From Parapristionchus giblindavisi (taxonomy: Eukaryota; Nematoda; Chromadorea; Rhabditida; Diplogasteridae), in the NCBI GenBank assembly GCA_943737045.1, contig CALSFV010000009.1, forward strand, positions 1,426,001 through 1,490,000: DNA of 64,000 nt. The letters run 5' to 3'. The stretch's first letter is position 1. Each line of letters begins with the position of its first letter. Shown piece after piece: positions 36,701 through 46,415 of this stretch. Below the pieces are notes generated by a model. That model did no database searches. It was not told the DNA's origin and saw only the letters and a list, made by a program, of their open reading frames with translations. Position numbers and translations under genes: made by a program.

Positions 36701-39499
36701 GATTTCAAAGTCAATGTTACAAGGCAATGGTGATAAAAGTCTGGATCTTTAATGATCAGTGTCTAAGTTATGATTCCGAAGTCATCGATCGCCGATCACA
36801 GAAGAAACGCTTTCCCACAGGTAAATCTAGCCTAATGCTCCGATGTGAAACACGAAATTAACAGGAGGCGTCTAGACAGGATAACAGATAAAAGAAGTGC
36901 CCATGTTCAATGATTCAACATCTAAACAGATAACTGCAGTCATCTTGCTCATGATTCGATCGATATAATCAATAATTAACATAGGCAGATCAATAACGGC
37001 TACCGTACCTCCTCAAATTGTCGCGTGAAGACCTGGAACATCGAGGGCGGCGGTTCGTGGCGACTGAGAGCGAGCACTTGCACCAGTTGGGCGACCTTAA
37101 CGAATTTTAATAATAATAATAATAATAATTATTATTATTATTATTATTATCATAAACATTATTATTATTTTTATTATTTGAATTTTCTAAAAGCCTTTTG
37201 ACACATCACCGCTAATGCGAATTTCTGCTACACATGGATGAAAGTAATGAATATAAATCAATCGATATTCAACAACTCAAAAATCAATCAGAAACTGAAA
37301 ATAATCACTAACGATCAGCTATTAACCTGAATCAGATTGGTCCTCGCCACCGACGACACCGGTGTGTCCGAAATGACGCCAAACTGGAAAAAAAGGAGGA
37401 ATCAATCAATAATATGCTGTCAATCAATCAATATTCAGGAAACCAAAAAAACTACCGTACCGTTTCCGGATTCGTGATCGCCGCGCACAACAGATTCGTC
37501 ACGAGGAGATCCGTGCAGATCAGGGACGCCTGCGCAAATTGATTTGCATAGTATATAACAAAAAATCTAATGATATTAACATAACAATATTCGACAAATA
37601 AATAGGCCATGCGCGAAACACGAATGTGCTTGGCATAGCATCAACGCAACAGTGATGCGTCCCATTGGTGATATTCAATCAATACTATGTCAACTAATCA
37701 ATAATCGATAATCAATATACCGCATTCGCATCAGCGATGGCCGAATGCAACTGCTGTATGAGCCAGACGAGCGAGGGAGGCAGCGAGTGCAGCGCGTCCA
37801 CGATGCCTGCACGAGATTGGACATAGAGTGTGAAAAAGGAGAACAACAAAGAAATCATTCTTGCATAATCGACCCAAGTCAGTCCAAGGTAAAATTAACA
37901 TGACCTTTTCCTACAGTACGGACACCCCACAACTTCATCCATCATGATTTAGCCATAATAATATGTAATAATATGTAAAGTAATATGATAATATGTATAA
38001 TAATATATATAGACAAAAAATTTTTCCAACATAATCCACAGAATGTACTCATTGTCAGTCCAAGATAACATTAATATGACGCTTTTCCTATATTATACAC
38101 ACCCCACAACAGCCATCATGTTTTTGTCATAATAAAAATGTTGGCGATCTATCAATCAAATATTTAGCCCATAGGTCGAAAAGTATGTTACAAAGTACCA
38201 AGCCTGACCGTATTTTGAGCCAAAATTTCGCAAAAATCGTAAAACCTGACCGGATTATGAGCCAAAATTTCACAAAAATCGAAAAATATGACCGGATTTT
38301 GAGCCAAATTTGCCAAAAATCGAAAAACCTGACCGGAATTTAAAAAGCGATAACCTAGCTATTCGACCTATGATTTAGCCATTCTTGCTACCGTACCGTG
38401 TCTCGTAAACGCTTCTACCGTACCCAACAACTACCGTACCCAACGTCTACCGTACCTTTGATAACCATAAATAACATTATTATACCGTATTTTCATCTAC
38501 CGTACCCAACGTCTACCGTACCTTTGATGAACGAGTGCGTCAGTAGCACCAGCTTCTCGACCACGTTTCGTCGGTGCGCGGAGACGCGTCGCTCGTATTC
38601 CGCGGTCGTCGCGTCCTTGCCAAAGCGACGCGCGCGCTCCTGCGGCGGAAAGCGCAGTAGCATCTGGAACGTCAAACTAATACATACATTGCCATACCAT
38701 ACATTTTCGCCCCACTCACAATCTGTTGTTTTTGCGAATTATAAACTGACCCGAAATTAGAACAAAACTGACCCGATCTGCATCTCAAGTACTCGAAACT
38801 GACCCGACATGGGGTGATTCTTACTAATCTCGATCTCCCGCATATTCCTAGATGGGTTTCGAGTCTCAAAACTGAATGCATCGACAAAAAGTGCTCACTC
38901 ACAATGTGGGTGCTCGAAAATGTATGTGCCATAACCTCGCAATGCGAGGATTGACCCACTATATAAGGCCCATTTTAGGCCACTTGATGCGTAAGGAAGC
39001 TAAAAAAAGACTATTTTCAAGCGAAAATAACGAATTTTGTGGATCAACCCAACCTATTTCGAGAATCGACCCACTATATAATATTAAACGGCGAGGGCAA
39101 CGAAAATGTATGATCTGGAAAGATTGGAAGATAAAAAAACGAATCAGCAGATCAGACTACTTTCATGTGAAAGTGCGCAGGGGAGCGTCCAGCAGAAACC
39201 ATACAAGAATCAAAGTTTGAATAATTCTGGGGGCTTTCACTGCACGCATGAAACGAGAAAGTGCTGGGAGGATCTTTGGAGCGCACACAATGCCTATTCA
39301 TGCAAGAAAAATACTAGAGTACGTAATCAAAACTAATTTTCTTTCTTCGCAATTACTTCAAAAATTTCTTCACTTCCTTCATTTTTCCCGCGAACAATTT
39401 ACCCCTCATCAGAAAAAGATAAAGAGCGCGAAGACAGTTATCCAAAAAAGCCCTGGGGAGGGGGGTTCTTTGTCATCAAGGTTTGGTTGAGGCCACAGA

Positions 39500-39584
<85 letters not shown>

Positions 39585-39844
39585 ATCAACGTGCGTATGC
39601 ACGAAACGAAACACATAAAGTAACTAGTGAAAATTTATGAACTTTTAAATGTGATATACTGGGGGTCAGGGTTTGATATCTCGGGGTATATCCTAGTTAA
39701 TAACTATAAAGACTATAGGTAATGAAAAAAGGAAAAAAAAATGTGTGATTACCTTATTCGAATCGATATCAAGGAAAGCATCGTCCTGACAGAGCACCAG
39801 CATCACCGAATCGTGCAAGGCTTCCGTGAGAAAGACCTGCAAGA

Positions 39845-39897
<53 letters not shown>

Positions 39898-42812
39898 TCA
39901 GGAAATTACGTCGCCGCAACGCGCTCAATCATATCGTATCTAACTTTCGCGCTGAGAGGATCCCTCAGTTTGTGATACTCAGTTTGCGATTATCGGGAGC
40001 TCCTTAGTTACTACCATAGAGCCGCCGTGATTCCTTCTATCACACTAATTCCCAATACACGTCGATTAGGGTTTGCTCACTTTTGTAACTTTGTGACCTT
40101 CAGTATGCCAACATTTTAATCATTCAATTTCATGATGTCGCTTCACTAGTTGTAAATGTGATTTTCCCCAAGAATTTCGCGTTTAAAAAAATTATATATA
40201 TTGCCCAGAAAACAAAAATAAAAATAAAACGCACCTTGACCGCGTAGAGTCCATCGGTGAAGAGTCGCAGGAGACGCGGAAAAGCCGCGGTGCCGCGTCG
40301 CAGCACCAGACGCGGATTCGCGTGCGGCACCACTTGCAGATGAACGAGCGCGCACAACACCTGCAAGGTTACCACCTCAGGATGCGCCGTTAATTATTGA
40401 TTAGACTATCCGCAGCTACCGTATCCATACATTTTAATACCCTCGCAGTGCTAGGGTTCGACCACTATATATTTTAGGCCACTTGATAAAAAAAGGAAGC
40501 CAAAAATTACGATTTTTAAGCGAAAATAACTAATTTTGTGAATCAACCCATCCTATTTCGATAATTGACCCACTATGTAAAAATAAAAAATGAAGATGTA
40601 TGACCGTATCCCATCCACTACCGGAAACTTGTCCGATTTTTGGCCCAGGCTATGTTTTTCAATTCAAATACACACGGATTTTCGTGATTGAAGAGTATGA
40701 ATGGAGAATGGGAGGGGAGTGCGAGAGGAGAGTTCCTGGGCCAAAACCAGAGAAGTGCCTAGCGGTTGTATCGTGCATTATCGATTAGCTCACTACCAGC
40801 GGTTGCATTGTGCATTATCGATTAGCTCATCCACAGCTACCGTAGCCTATCCACTACCGTACCTCGGCAACCACAGCTACCGTATCCCATCCCCTACCGT
40901 ACCTCGACAACCACCGCTACCGTATCCCATCCACTACCGTACCTCGACAACCACAGCTACCGTATCCCATCCCCTACCGTACCTCGACAAATATGGCCTC
41001 GTCGCCGGGAAACACGCAGTGCCCGTAGAGCAGCGAGTAGAGCGACCGACACAGCTCCTCGTTGGTCGTGCTTGACGCATCCTGAAATCGTTGTTTATTG
41101 ATTTTTGTTGTTTTTACAATAACGTACGATGCAACCGGTGGTAGTGGTCACTTGTCTGGTTTTGGCCCAGGAACTCTCCTCTCTCACCCCCCCTCCAATA
41201 AAAAAAATCAGTTCGCAATCGCAGTTACAGTATGCCAGGTCTCAAATATCTCTTGTCTCGATTACAGGCAATCCCATCTTTCATTCCTGTGGCATAACTA
41301 AGCCCAACACTAGCAGCATAAAAGATAGACGATAAACGGTACCGTATTCGGCGTGCTATCGATTCCATGCAGCAGTTCGGCGACGGCACGCGGCGACCCG
41401 AGCAGCGTGTTCAGAATGGACGCCACGGTCGAGTGGTGATGGCCGAGACGACGGTATGCCTGATATTGATTTATTTTCAAACTTTATTATTGACTGGCCG
41501 AATTATTGATTGATTGGGACTAAAAGACCGGTACCGTGTAACCATCCATGGCACTTCTAATGTTAACAAGATCGCGCCACCCATATGTTGGCTATTTGAA
41601 AAAATAAAATCTTGTACTCGGCGCCATCAAGAAAATGATGCCAAAAGGCATGATCTTGTTATCATAAGCATATGTCGAATAGCTAGGTTATCGGTTTTCA
41701 AAATCCGGTCAGGTTTTTCAATTTTTTGGCAAATTTGGATCAAAATCGGGTCAGGTGTTTCGAGTTTTGGCAAATTTGGCTCACAATCCGGTCAGGCTTG
41801 GTACTTTGCAACATACTTTTCGACCTATGACGAAAATGATAGGGCAAAATAATATTAATAACATGATCTTGTGAATAATAATAAAATATGATATGATATG
41901 AATAAGAATAATAGTAATATGATCTTGTTATCGAACGAACTCCCCCCCCCCCCACTCACCGGTTCCAGTTGTGCCGCGTCAATCGTCGCTAGGACCGCGA
42001 AGGTGCACTCGGGCTGTATGGACGGATGCGAGGCCAGCAGACCGGACAGTGTCCACTGTGCAAATCATTATTATTATTATTTTTATTATTATTATTATTA
42101 TTATTATTAATATTATTATTATTATTCATCTATTAATCATTTGATTATTGATTATTTGACAGATTATTTGGTCGCAACTTCTTGTTTTAATATGTATTTT
42201 AATGGTTTAGGAAATATCTCTTTTTCCGTTTCTCTAAGATGTGATAAATATATTATTATTAATGTAAATATTAATAACAATTATTGGTAATACTGCTCCT
42301 ATTAATATCATTATTATTATTATTATTATATTTTGGGGAAATCGCAGATAGAGTGTACATTAACGTTGTTCGCTTTAATGCAGACATATAGCAAAGCGCA
42401 AACACTGAATCGACGGGTTTCGGGAATATAATCTATTTTGTTCAAAAGTTGGGAAAAGAAACAGAGAAAACTCTCCTCGTTTTACATCATAGGTGGGCGC
42501 GCGAAAACGAAATTTTTTGCGCATAGCCTTGCTTTCCTATGTGGGCCTTGCGCATAGCCTTTCCTCGCAAGAATTGGTAAAATTCCAGTCGAATTCGTCA
42601 AAAAATAGAAATGCGCACAGCCTTGCATCCCCCTTCCCCGGTTTGCGCACAGCCTTTCCTCCAGCGTGCCCATCTATGTTTTACATACTCTCTCGCTCCT
42701 TTTCTTTTCATTTCATGTCCTCGTTACAACCACAATAGATGCTCTTGTGAGCACATGAGTTGGCTCATACACTCGAAAATGCGCGCAAATCAGCAAGCAA
42801 AAATTAATATTC

Positions 42813-42879
<67 letters not shown>

Positions 42880-44418
42880 TAAATAACCTGATGCAGCTTC
42901 ATGTTCCACGACAGCAGTCCGAGGGCGTGCAGGCGCTCCTCAATCGACTCATGCAACTGCCTGCAATGGCCAATCGATCATGAGATTGATCACGAGATGA
43001 GATTTATGAGATCATACATTTTCATACGCTTTTTCATCATGAGTATCGGCCCACTCACTATATATGGCTCATTTTCAGGATCGACCCACAGTGATGGTCT
43101 ATCACTATCCCAGACCTTTCAAGTGCGTGTGGGTACCTCGATTTTGGGTCAAAATGCGTGTGGGTAACCCGATTTTGATATAAAACCGCATGTGGGTACC
43201 GCAAAATCGTGAAAATTTCAAGAAAACCGTCAATTTATGGTCCAATTTTGCGGGTGGGTCTATCCCATGGGATAATCATAGACAATGTCTGTCGACCCAC
43301 CATATAAAGGTCGTTTTTTTATGCGAAAGATTACAATTTAAGCGAAAAATAAAGATTTTTCTAAATCGACCCACTATATAAAACAATCCGGTAAGGGCGC
43401 CGAAAATGCATGTGCCAGGCACATTCGGGTTACACATGATTCATCAATACAAAAGACTAGTCAAACAGGCGTTGAGCCGCCTAGAGAATCCCGACATCCT
43501 TGACTATGCTCATTCTATGTATATTCACTATATATTTTATCATTCTTCTTTTCTTGTTTCACAAAAATTGTTCGCTCAACGTGAATAAAATATATATATA
43601 TAACAGGCGCTGGTTGAGCCGAGGCAACAGGATAAACTTCATTATCATTATTTGAATGTCAGAACACCCGCTAGATACCGTTATTGCGATTGTCAAAGTT
43701 ATCCTTTCGTTTTATTACCTGCGCTTTCATGATTATTAAGTCATATCATTGGAATTAGGACGGAACGGATTTCGGCGGAACACGGCACGATAGAATACAC
43801 ACACACTTCTTTCTTTCTATATTTCCAGCATAAAAAATGAACAAGAGAACAGATATGTAAATAGTATAGTTTGAGGGAGGTCGTAGCGTCATTCTATTCG
43901 TTCTTTTCTGTACCGTTTTTTCTCTCTCGAAAACGCATAGATATCATTACTCCCTACTCCCAATGGCTAACAACCATATCCCAGCACACCACGGTGTGAA
44001 CCTGACAAATATTGATTGATATTGACTACTATTACTCACTTGACCGCGTGTTATCAATATTATGTTAGCGCGACAAAGTCATAATTTCTTTACGCTATCA
44101 CGTTATCAGTTATCACGGGCATAGGTCGAAAAGTATGTTACAAAGTACCAAGCCTGACCGGATTTTGAGCCAAAATTTGCCAAAAATCGAAAAACCTGAC
44201 CGGATTTTGAAAACCAATAACCTAGCTATTCGACCTATGATCACGGGTGGCGCAAATCAATAAATAAATAAATAAATAAATAAATAAAATACACACTTGA
44301 CCGCGTGCAGCTCGCTCGTCACCATGAGCTTCTCGGCGCGGAGGCGTTCGCATAGCTCCCAGACGCCGGCGCCCAACGATGACGTCGTCGAACCTCCACC
44401 TCCACTCTCACCGTTCAT
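19686..44418 (-). CDS. GAPVD1: GAPVD1/RME-6-like Rab5 GEF with RasGAP-like and VPS9 domains (44 exons)
   Basis: Assembled from 44 exons that keep phase over 4584 nt to a TAG: 1527 residues, close to the roughly 1480 of human GAPVD1. The family activates Rab5 on clathrin-coated and early endocytic vesicles. Exons 1-12 (residues 1-386) carry the RasGAP-like half. Exons 13-32 are low-complexity. Exons 33-44 carry the helical bundle and VPS9 domain. Three short motifs in the middle match the family: [20 protein letters not shown] (exon 23), [18 protein letters not shown] (exon 25) and DDILAKYSR (exon 32). The ATG at 44418 is the first in frame with the conserved [10 protein letters not shown] helix. 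Many donors read G|GTACGG. The 3' third is duplicated as pseudogenes at 2-14 kb and 59-64 kb. Confidence 0.95.
23015..23176. mobile_element. CATAGGTCGAA-family MITE
   Basis: Located in GAPVD1 intron 32. The ends CATAGGTCGAAAAG and TTATTCGACCTATG enclose repeated units containing GACCGCATTTTGATCCAAAT. Confidence 0.85.
23276..23478. mobile_element. CATAGGTCGAA-family MITE
   Basis: Located 100 bp from the previous copy and opposite in orientation. Flanks ATAAAAAC on both sides give a perfect 8-bp target duplication. The interior has three tandem units. Confidence 0.9.
25387..25454. repeat. (AAT)n microsatellite
   Basis: This is a run of more than 20 AAT units directly upstream of the GAPVD1 exon 29 acceptor (in minus orientation ATT, then the acceptor). 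Confidence 0.95.
25692..25854. mobile_element. CATAGGTCGAA-family MITE
   Basis: Located in GAPVD1 intron 28. AGCCAAAT flanks both ends (8-bp duplication). A degenerate relative lies at 25550-25620. Confidence 0.9.
26103..26294. mobile_element. GCGCACAGCC-family MITE
   Basis: The ends are CATAGGTGGGCGCG and GTGCCCACCTATG. The interior repeats GCGCACAGCCTTGC. CATACAAC flanks both sides, an 8-bp target duplication. Located in GAPVD1 intron 27. Confidence 0.92.
26638..26818. mobile_element. CATACATTTTC-family MITE
   Basis: The ends are CATACATTCTC and AAAAATGTATG. The interior carries the GACCCACTATATA and GAGGATCGACC words of the family. It lies 19 bp upstream (transcript sense) of the GAPVD1 exon 27 acceptor. 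Confidence 0.85.
27037..27157. mobile_element. Palindromic element, AGCTAATTT...GCTCTCTCG family
   Basis: Located in GAPVD1 intron 26. It has degenerate inverted arms with the central CTCTCTCC...GAGAGAGC hairpin, like 27594-27706. Confidence 0.65.
27594..27706. mobile_element. Palindromic element, AGCTAATTT...GCTCTCTCG family
   Basis: Located in GAPVD1 intron 25. The arms ACACCCCAAGCTAATTT and AAATTAGCTTGGGGTGT are perfect inverted repeats. Confidence 0.85.
28325..28410. repeat. (AAT)n microsatellite
   Basis: Run of AAT units immediately upstream of the GAPVD1 exon 24 acceptor in transcript sense. Confidence 0.95.
28611..28755. mobile_element. Short inverted-repeat element with poly-C core
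   Basis: CATGAACGCTTTGCAAACCG is mirrored by CAAACAGTTTGTCAACGTTC on the right side. GACGTCACAAACGTAGG and its inverse flank a run of about 20 C at 28678-28698. Located in GAPVD1 intron 23. Confidence 0.8.
28896..29058. mobile_element. CATACATTTTC-family MITE
   Basis: The ends are CATACATTTTC and GAAAATGTATG. ATTATAAC and ATTCATAAC flanks resemble a target duplication. It ends 28 bp from the GAPVD1 exon 23 donor. Confidence 0.85.
29335..29526. mobile_element. GCGCACAGCC-family MITE
   Basis: Located in GAPVD1 intron 22. TTTCAGCC flanks both sides (8-bp duplication). It is nearly the same as the copy at 26103. Confidence 0.92.
29870..29989. mobile_element. CATAGGTCGAA-family MITE inserted in a splice donor
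   Basis: The ends are CATAGGTCGAAAAG and GCTATTCGACCTATG. The target duplication is ACTCACTG at 29862-29869 and 29990-29997. In transcript sense this is CAGTGAGT, and the right copy is the donor of GAPVD1 exon 22 (exon end 29996, GT at 29995-29994). The insertion therefore left a donor-like copy on each side. Confidence 0.93.
30672..30835. repeat. (ATT)n microsatellite, interrupted
   Basis: ATT units broken by TTATTTTATATATT spacers form a second-order repeat of about 50 bp. Located just downstream of the GAPVD1 exon 21 donor in transcript sense. Confidence 0.9.
31266..31405 (-). repeat. Degenerate tandem copy of the 3' part of GAPVD1 exon 20
   Basis: This repeats 31410-31545, including the coding stretch for [20 protein letters not shown] and the G|GTACGG donor. 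It lies in intron 20. The upstream half of the exon and its acceptor are not copied, and reading on from the real exon hits TAG within 13 codons. It is probably not coding. Confidence 0.8.
32671..32889. mobile_element. CATACATTTTCGAGCACCC-type MITE
   Basis: Located in GAPVD1 intron 19. GAGTGAGCACTTTTTGTCGA near the left end and a degenerate GAAAATGGATG right end match 38698-38926 and 48104-48301. Confidence 0.75.
33693..33885. mobile_element. CATACATTTTC-family MITE
   Basis: Located in GAPVD1 intron 18. ATAAAGAA flanks both sides (8-bp duplication). The interior has GAGGATTGACCCACTATATA. Confidence 0.92.
34030..34221. mobile_element. CATACATTTTC-family MITE
   Basis: Located in the same intron as 33693, in opposite orientation. 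ATGCCCAT flanks both sides (8-bp duplication). Confidence 0.92.
35728..36806. mobile_element. 1.1-kb foldback element in GAPVD1 intron 12
   Basis: The arms converge on about 36310. TTGATAAAAATGGAATAACT at 36232 recurs reverse-complemented near 36405. AAACTAATTTGCATCAATAG occurs near 36505 against its inverse near 36013. Outer ends share GATCACAGGGCGATCGATGA against TCATCGATCGCCGATCACAG. No transposase is seen. Confidence 0.85.
37110..37160. repeat. (AAT)n/(ATT)n hairpin microsatellite
   Basis: AAT units turn into ATT units, forming a perfect potential hairpin directly upstream (transcript sense) of the GAPVD1 exon 12 acceptor. Confidence 0.9.
38170..38372. mobile_element. CATAGGTCGAA-family MITE
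   Basis: Located in GAPVD1 intron 8. ATTTAGCC flanks both sides (8-bp duplication). It has three to four tandem units of the GAGCCAAAATTTC...CCTGACCGGA motif. Confidence 0.92.
38683..39112. mobile_element. CATACATTTTC-family MITE split by a second MITE
   Basis: The outer element starts CATACATTGCCATA and resumes ACCTCGCAATGCGAGG at about 38935, ending CGAAAATGTATG. A CATACATTTTCG...GAAAATGTATG element of the GAGTGAGCAC type (38698-38926) is inserted inside. It is flanked by TGCCATAC and TGCCATAA (7 of 8 match). The order of insertion is therefore clear. Located in GAPVD1 intron 7. Confidence 0.88.
39502..39580. repeat. (AT)n microsatellite
   Basis: About 79 bp of pure AT alternation in GAPVD1 intron 7. 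Confidence 0.98.
39846..39895. repeat. (ATT)n microsatellite
   Basis: ATT units adjoining the GAPVD1 exon 7 acceptor. Confidence 0.95.
40426..40602. mobile_element. CATACATTTTC-family MITE
   Basis: Located in GAPVD1 intron 5. ACCGTATC flanks both sides (8-bp duplication, made from the local TACCGTA word). Confidence 0.9.
40838..40990. repeat. 40-bp minisatellite that repeats the exon-5 splice donor
   Basis: The donor region of GAPVD1 exon 5 (minus strand GTCGAG|GTACGGTAG, GT at 40982-40981) recurs at exact 40-bp steps, with equivalent GT dinucleotides at 40942, 40902 and 40862. Units alternate with GATACGGTAGC. Every extra donor lies after an in-frame TAG in the first intron triplets. Confidence 0.9.
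41669..41829. mobile_element. CATAGGTCGAA-family MITE
   Basis: Located in GAPVD1 intron 3. The left end is mutated to CATATGTCGAATAG; the right end is TTTTCGACCTATG. No clear target duplication remains. Confidence 0.8.
42488..42678. mobile_element. GCGCACAGCC-family MITE
   Basis: Located in GAPVD1 intron 2. TTTTACAT flanks both sides (8-bp duplication). Confidence 0.92.
42817..42877. repeat. (AAT)n microsatellite
   Basis: AAT units directly downstream of the GAPVD1 exon 2 donor in transcript sense. Confidence 0.95.
43013..43412. mobile_element. CATACATTTTC-family MITE with nested TGCGTGTGGGTACC element
   Basis: The outer ends are CATACATTTTCATACG and GAAAATGCATG. Inside (about 43094-43290) is a second inverted-repeat unit with TATCACTATCCCAGACCTTT and GTGCGTGTGGGTACC. 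It is related to 55303-55493. Located in GAPVD1 intron 1. Confidence 0.75.
44120..44239. mobile_element. CATAGGTCGAA-family MITE
   Basis: Located in GAPVD1 intron 1. ATCACGGG flanks both sides (8-bp duplication). It has a single internal unit. Confidence 0.92.
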
Positions 44419-45568
44419 TGTGAGAGTAGATGGGGGGCAGTCTGGAAGGAAGACGATACCGGGACATGATAATGAAAACACTTGGTATTCGTGATCAAGG
44501 TACGACGCAGAGCGGAGCGACTCTTCAGAGATCAAAGATCAACTACAAAGGTCAAGGTATACATATATTCTTTATGCAAGATCCATTAGAGATGAACATG
44601 AGTAGGAGCAATGAGCGATTAATTAGCGAAATTCGACTGGGCACAAAGATCAAAGATCAGTCGCCAAAAAGATCAAAGATCAATTTAAGAGCTATAGGAT
44701 ACATCGGACAAGTGAATGGAGAGTGTATACAGGCAGAGAGAAGGCAGAGGAGTAGTAGAGATACACCTATACTACGTAGCAGATATATAAATCAATCGAT
44801 ACTGTAAACTATGGATGATTGATGATGAGTTACGATGAAATGTAAGCACATGGAAGGGGCACAGGAATGCGAATAAAGAGTACCAATCAATAAATCGATA
44901 ATGAATAACTCAAAAATCAATAAATTGAGACGTAAATCGAGTTAGGCGGGAATGAATACAACACACGAATACAAGGGCAAAGAACACATTAACACACTAC
45001 ATCTGACATATGAATAGGAATAAAACGAATAAACTGCTATGGAAGACAATAGTGATTAGCGCAAATATAATATATTACTAGTAGTATTTCAAGATCCTTT
45101 CAAAAGTCGCGAAGAGTATGTGATATGAGAAATGCGACCCCGAGCCAATTTGCCAACTCTCCGCTCCGCCAACGCTCTCTGACTGTCGTTGTCGACGAGA
45201 GAGCGTTGCCAGGGCGGGGAGTTTCAAATTAGCTCTTGGGTGTGAATTTAAGTACCACTTTTTTCACGACTTTTGACGACCATACATACATAAAACCCAC
45301 CAACACCCGTATCCTACATCATCGTAGTGGAATGTGGTATATAATAGCTCAAAGATAGACGGACAAGTATAGCATGCTTAAAATAAATAATATTACGGCT
45401 GAAGATTAGCAAAAGCTGCCGTAATCAGATCTCGAGTAATTCAGCAACCGTAGGCAGGTCACGGGTACGTTGGGAGAAATCGGGGGGGGGGAATAATCGA
45501 TAATCAAAAGAGTACGGTAGGTATATGGGAGGGGAGTGGTGAGTAATCGATAATCGATAATCGATAAT
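44419..45568. other. UBXN7-GAPVD1 spacer
   Basis: A 1.15-kb spacer between the UBXN7 stop and the GAPVD1 start. It contains GATCAAAGATC runs near 44530-44690, one palindromic element (45139-45243, arms AGCCAATTTGCCAACTCTCC / GGGGAGTTTCAAATTAGCTC) and TCGATAATCGATAATC just past the UBXN7 stop. I see no gene or defined promoter motif. A CCATA..GTG-bounded open frame at 44430-44807 is not convincing. Confidence 0.6.
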
Positions 45569-46217
45569 CTACTCCTTGGTCTCCACGTGAACCATCTCGG
45601 ATCGCGAGAAACCGAGCTGCGTCAGGCTTTCCTCCGATCGCTCAGTCGAGTATTCACGCTTAAATTATATCGATTTATTGATCGCTTAATTTATTGATTA
45701 ATCTCTTCAATTATCGATTATCCAAGACCATGTTACATCTATAGCTCAGAAAACAAATGATATGGTCTCTAACATAGTTCATCTGTAATAGACAAAGGGT
45801 TTAATTGAAGCTGAGAGAAAATTGTTTAATTTAAATTTTAAATTCAATCAATAAATTCTCACCTTGGGATACGACAGAATCAGATTGTGATCCTCGGGCG
45901 ACAATCCCCGGCCACGAATGTACTGTAGCAATGCCTGAGAAACACGGCGCTCATTCAACTTATAGATCATAGTTTCATATCTTTTTCTTCATCACTTTCC
46001 ATGAAACTCGAAATTTGCAATCGATCAAGCAGTCATTATCAGGTTCGCACTGTGCTATGATATGGATGTTAACCATTGTTCGTAAAAAAAAACTATTCCT
46101 AACCGTAAATCAATAAAAAAACGTATGACTCACAAATAGCCGCGTCGCTCCGGTCGCGTCAAGCGTGTGTCGCGTGCCGTCCGGAAAGCGCATCATGACG
46201 CGGATAGGATCGCCGCC
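45569..46217 (-). other. UBXN7: UBXN7 exons 15-17: UBX domain
   Basis: Residues about 480-560. DPIRVMMRFPDGTRHTLDAT, LLQYIRGRGL, NLILSYPKREYSTE and LGFSRSEMVHVETKE form the ubiquitin-like UBX fold that docks on the p97 N-domain. The usual FPR loop reads YPK-R here, so the p97 contact is conserved only in part. The chain ends with TAG at 45571-45569. Confidence 0.9.
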
Positions 46218-46360
46218 CTCAACATGCCCACGTTACTTCGTATTAGAGATAGTGAATTGTAATCGCCAAAACTGATCATACTAACATTTATTCTGTACGT
46301 CTTCTGTTCTAGACATTACCGAAAACTGATATGTTGAAAGGTTTAATAAATAAATCAATA

Positions 46361-46415
<55 letters not shown>

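Larger units (their letters stand above)
37009..44418 (-). other. GAPVD1: GAPVD1 exons 1-12: RasGAP-like half
   Basis: Exons: 44418-44297, 42960-42888, 42055-41960, 41459-41343, 41081-40983, 40360-40235, 39836-39753, 38663-38522, 37806-37721, 37529-37461, 37383-37327, 37095-37009. [20 protein letters not shown] at about residues 187-206 holds the arginine-finger motif (R190/R191-G-T). [48 protein letters not shown] and [10 protein letters not shown] follow in the order seen in the family. In GAPVD1 this domain stimulates GTP hydrolysis by Ras-type GTPases. That activity is known for the family and not shown here. Confidence 0.93.

Noticed and set aside
44430..44807. 125-residue plus-strand frame upstream of GAPVD1
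   Set aside because: It overlaps the antisense of exon 1 and GATCAAA repeats. It shows no family features.
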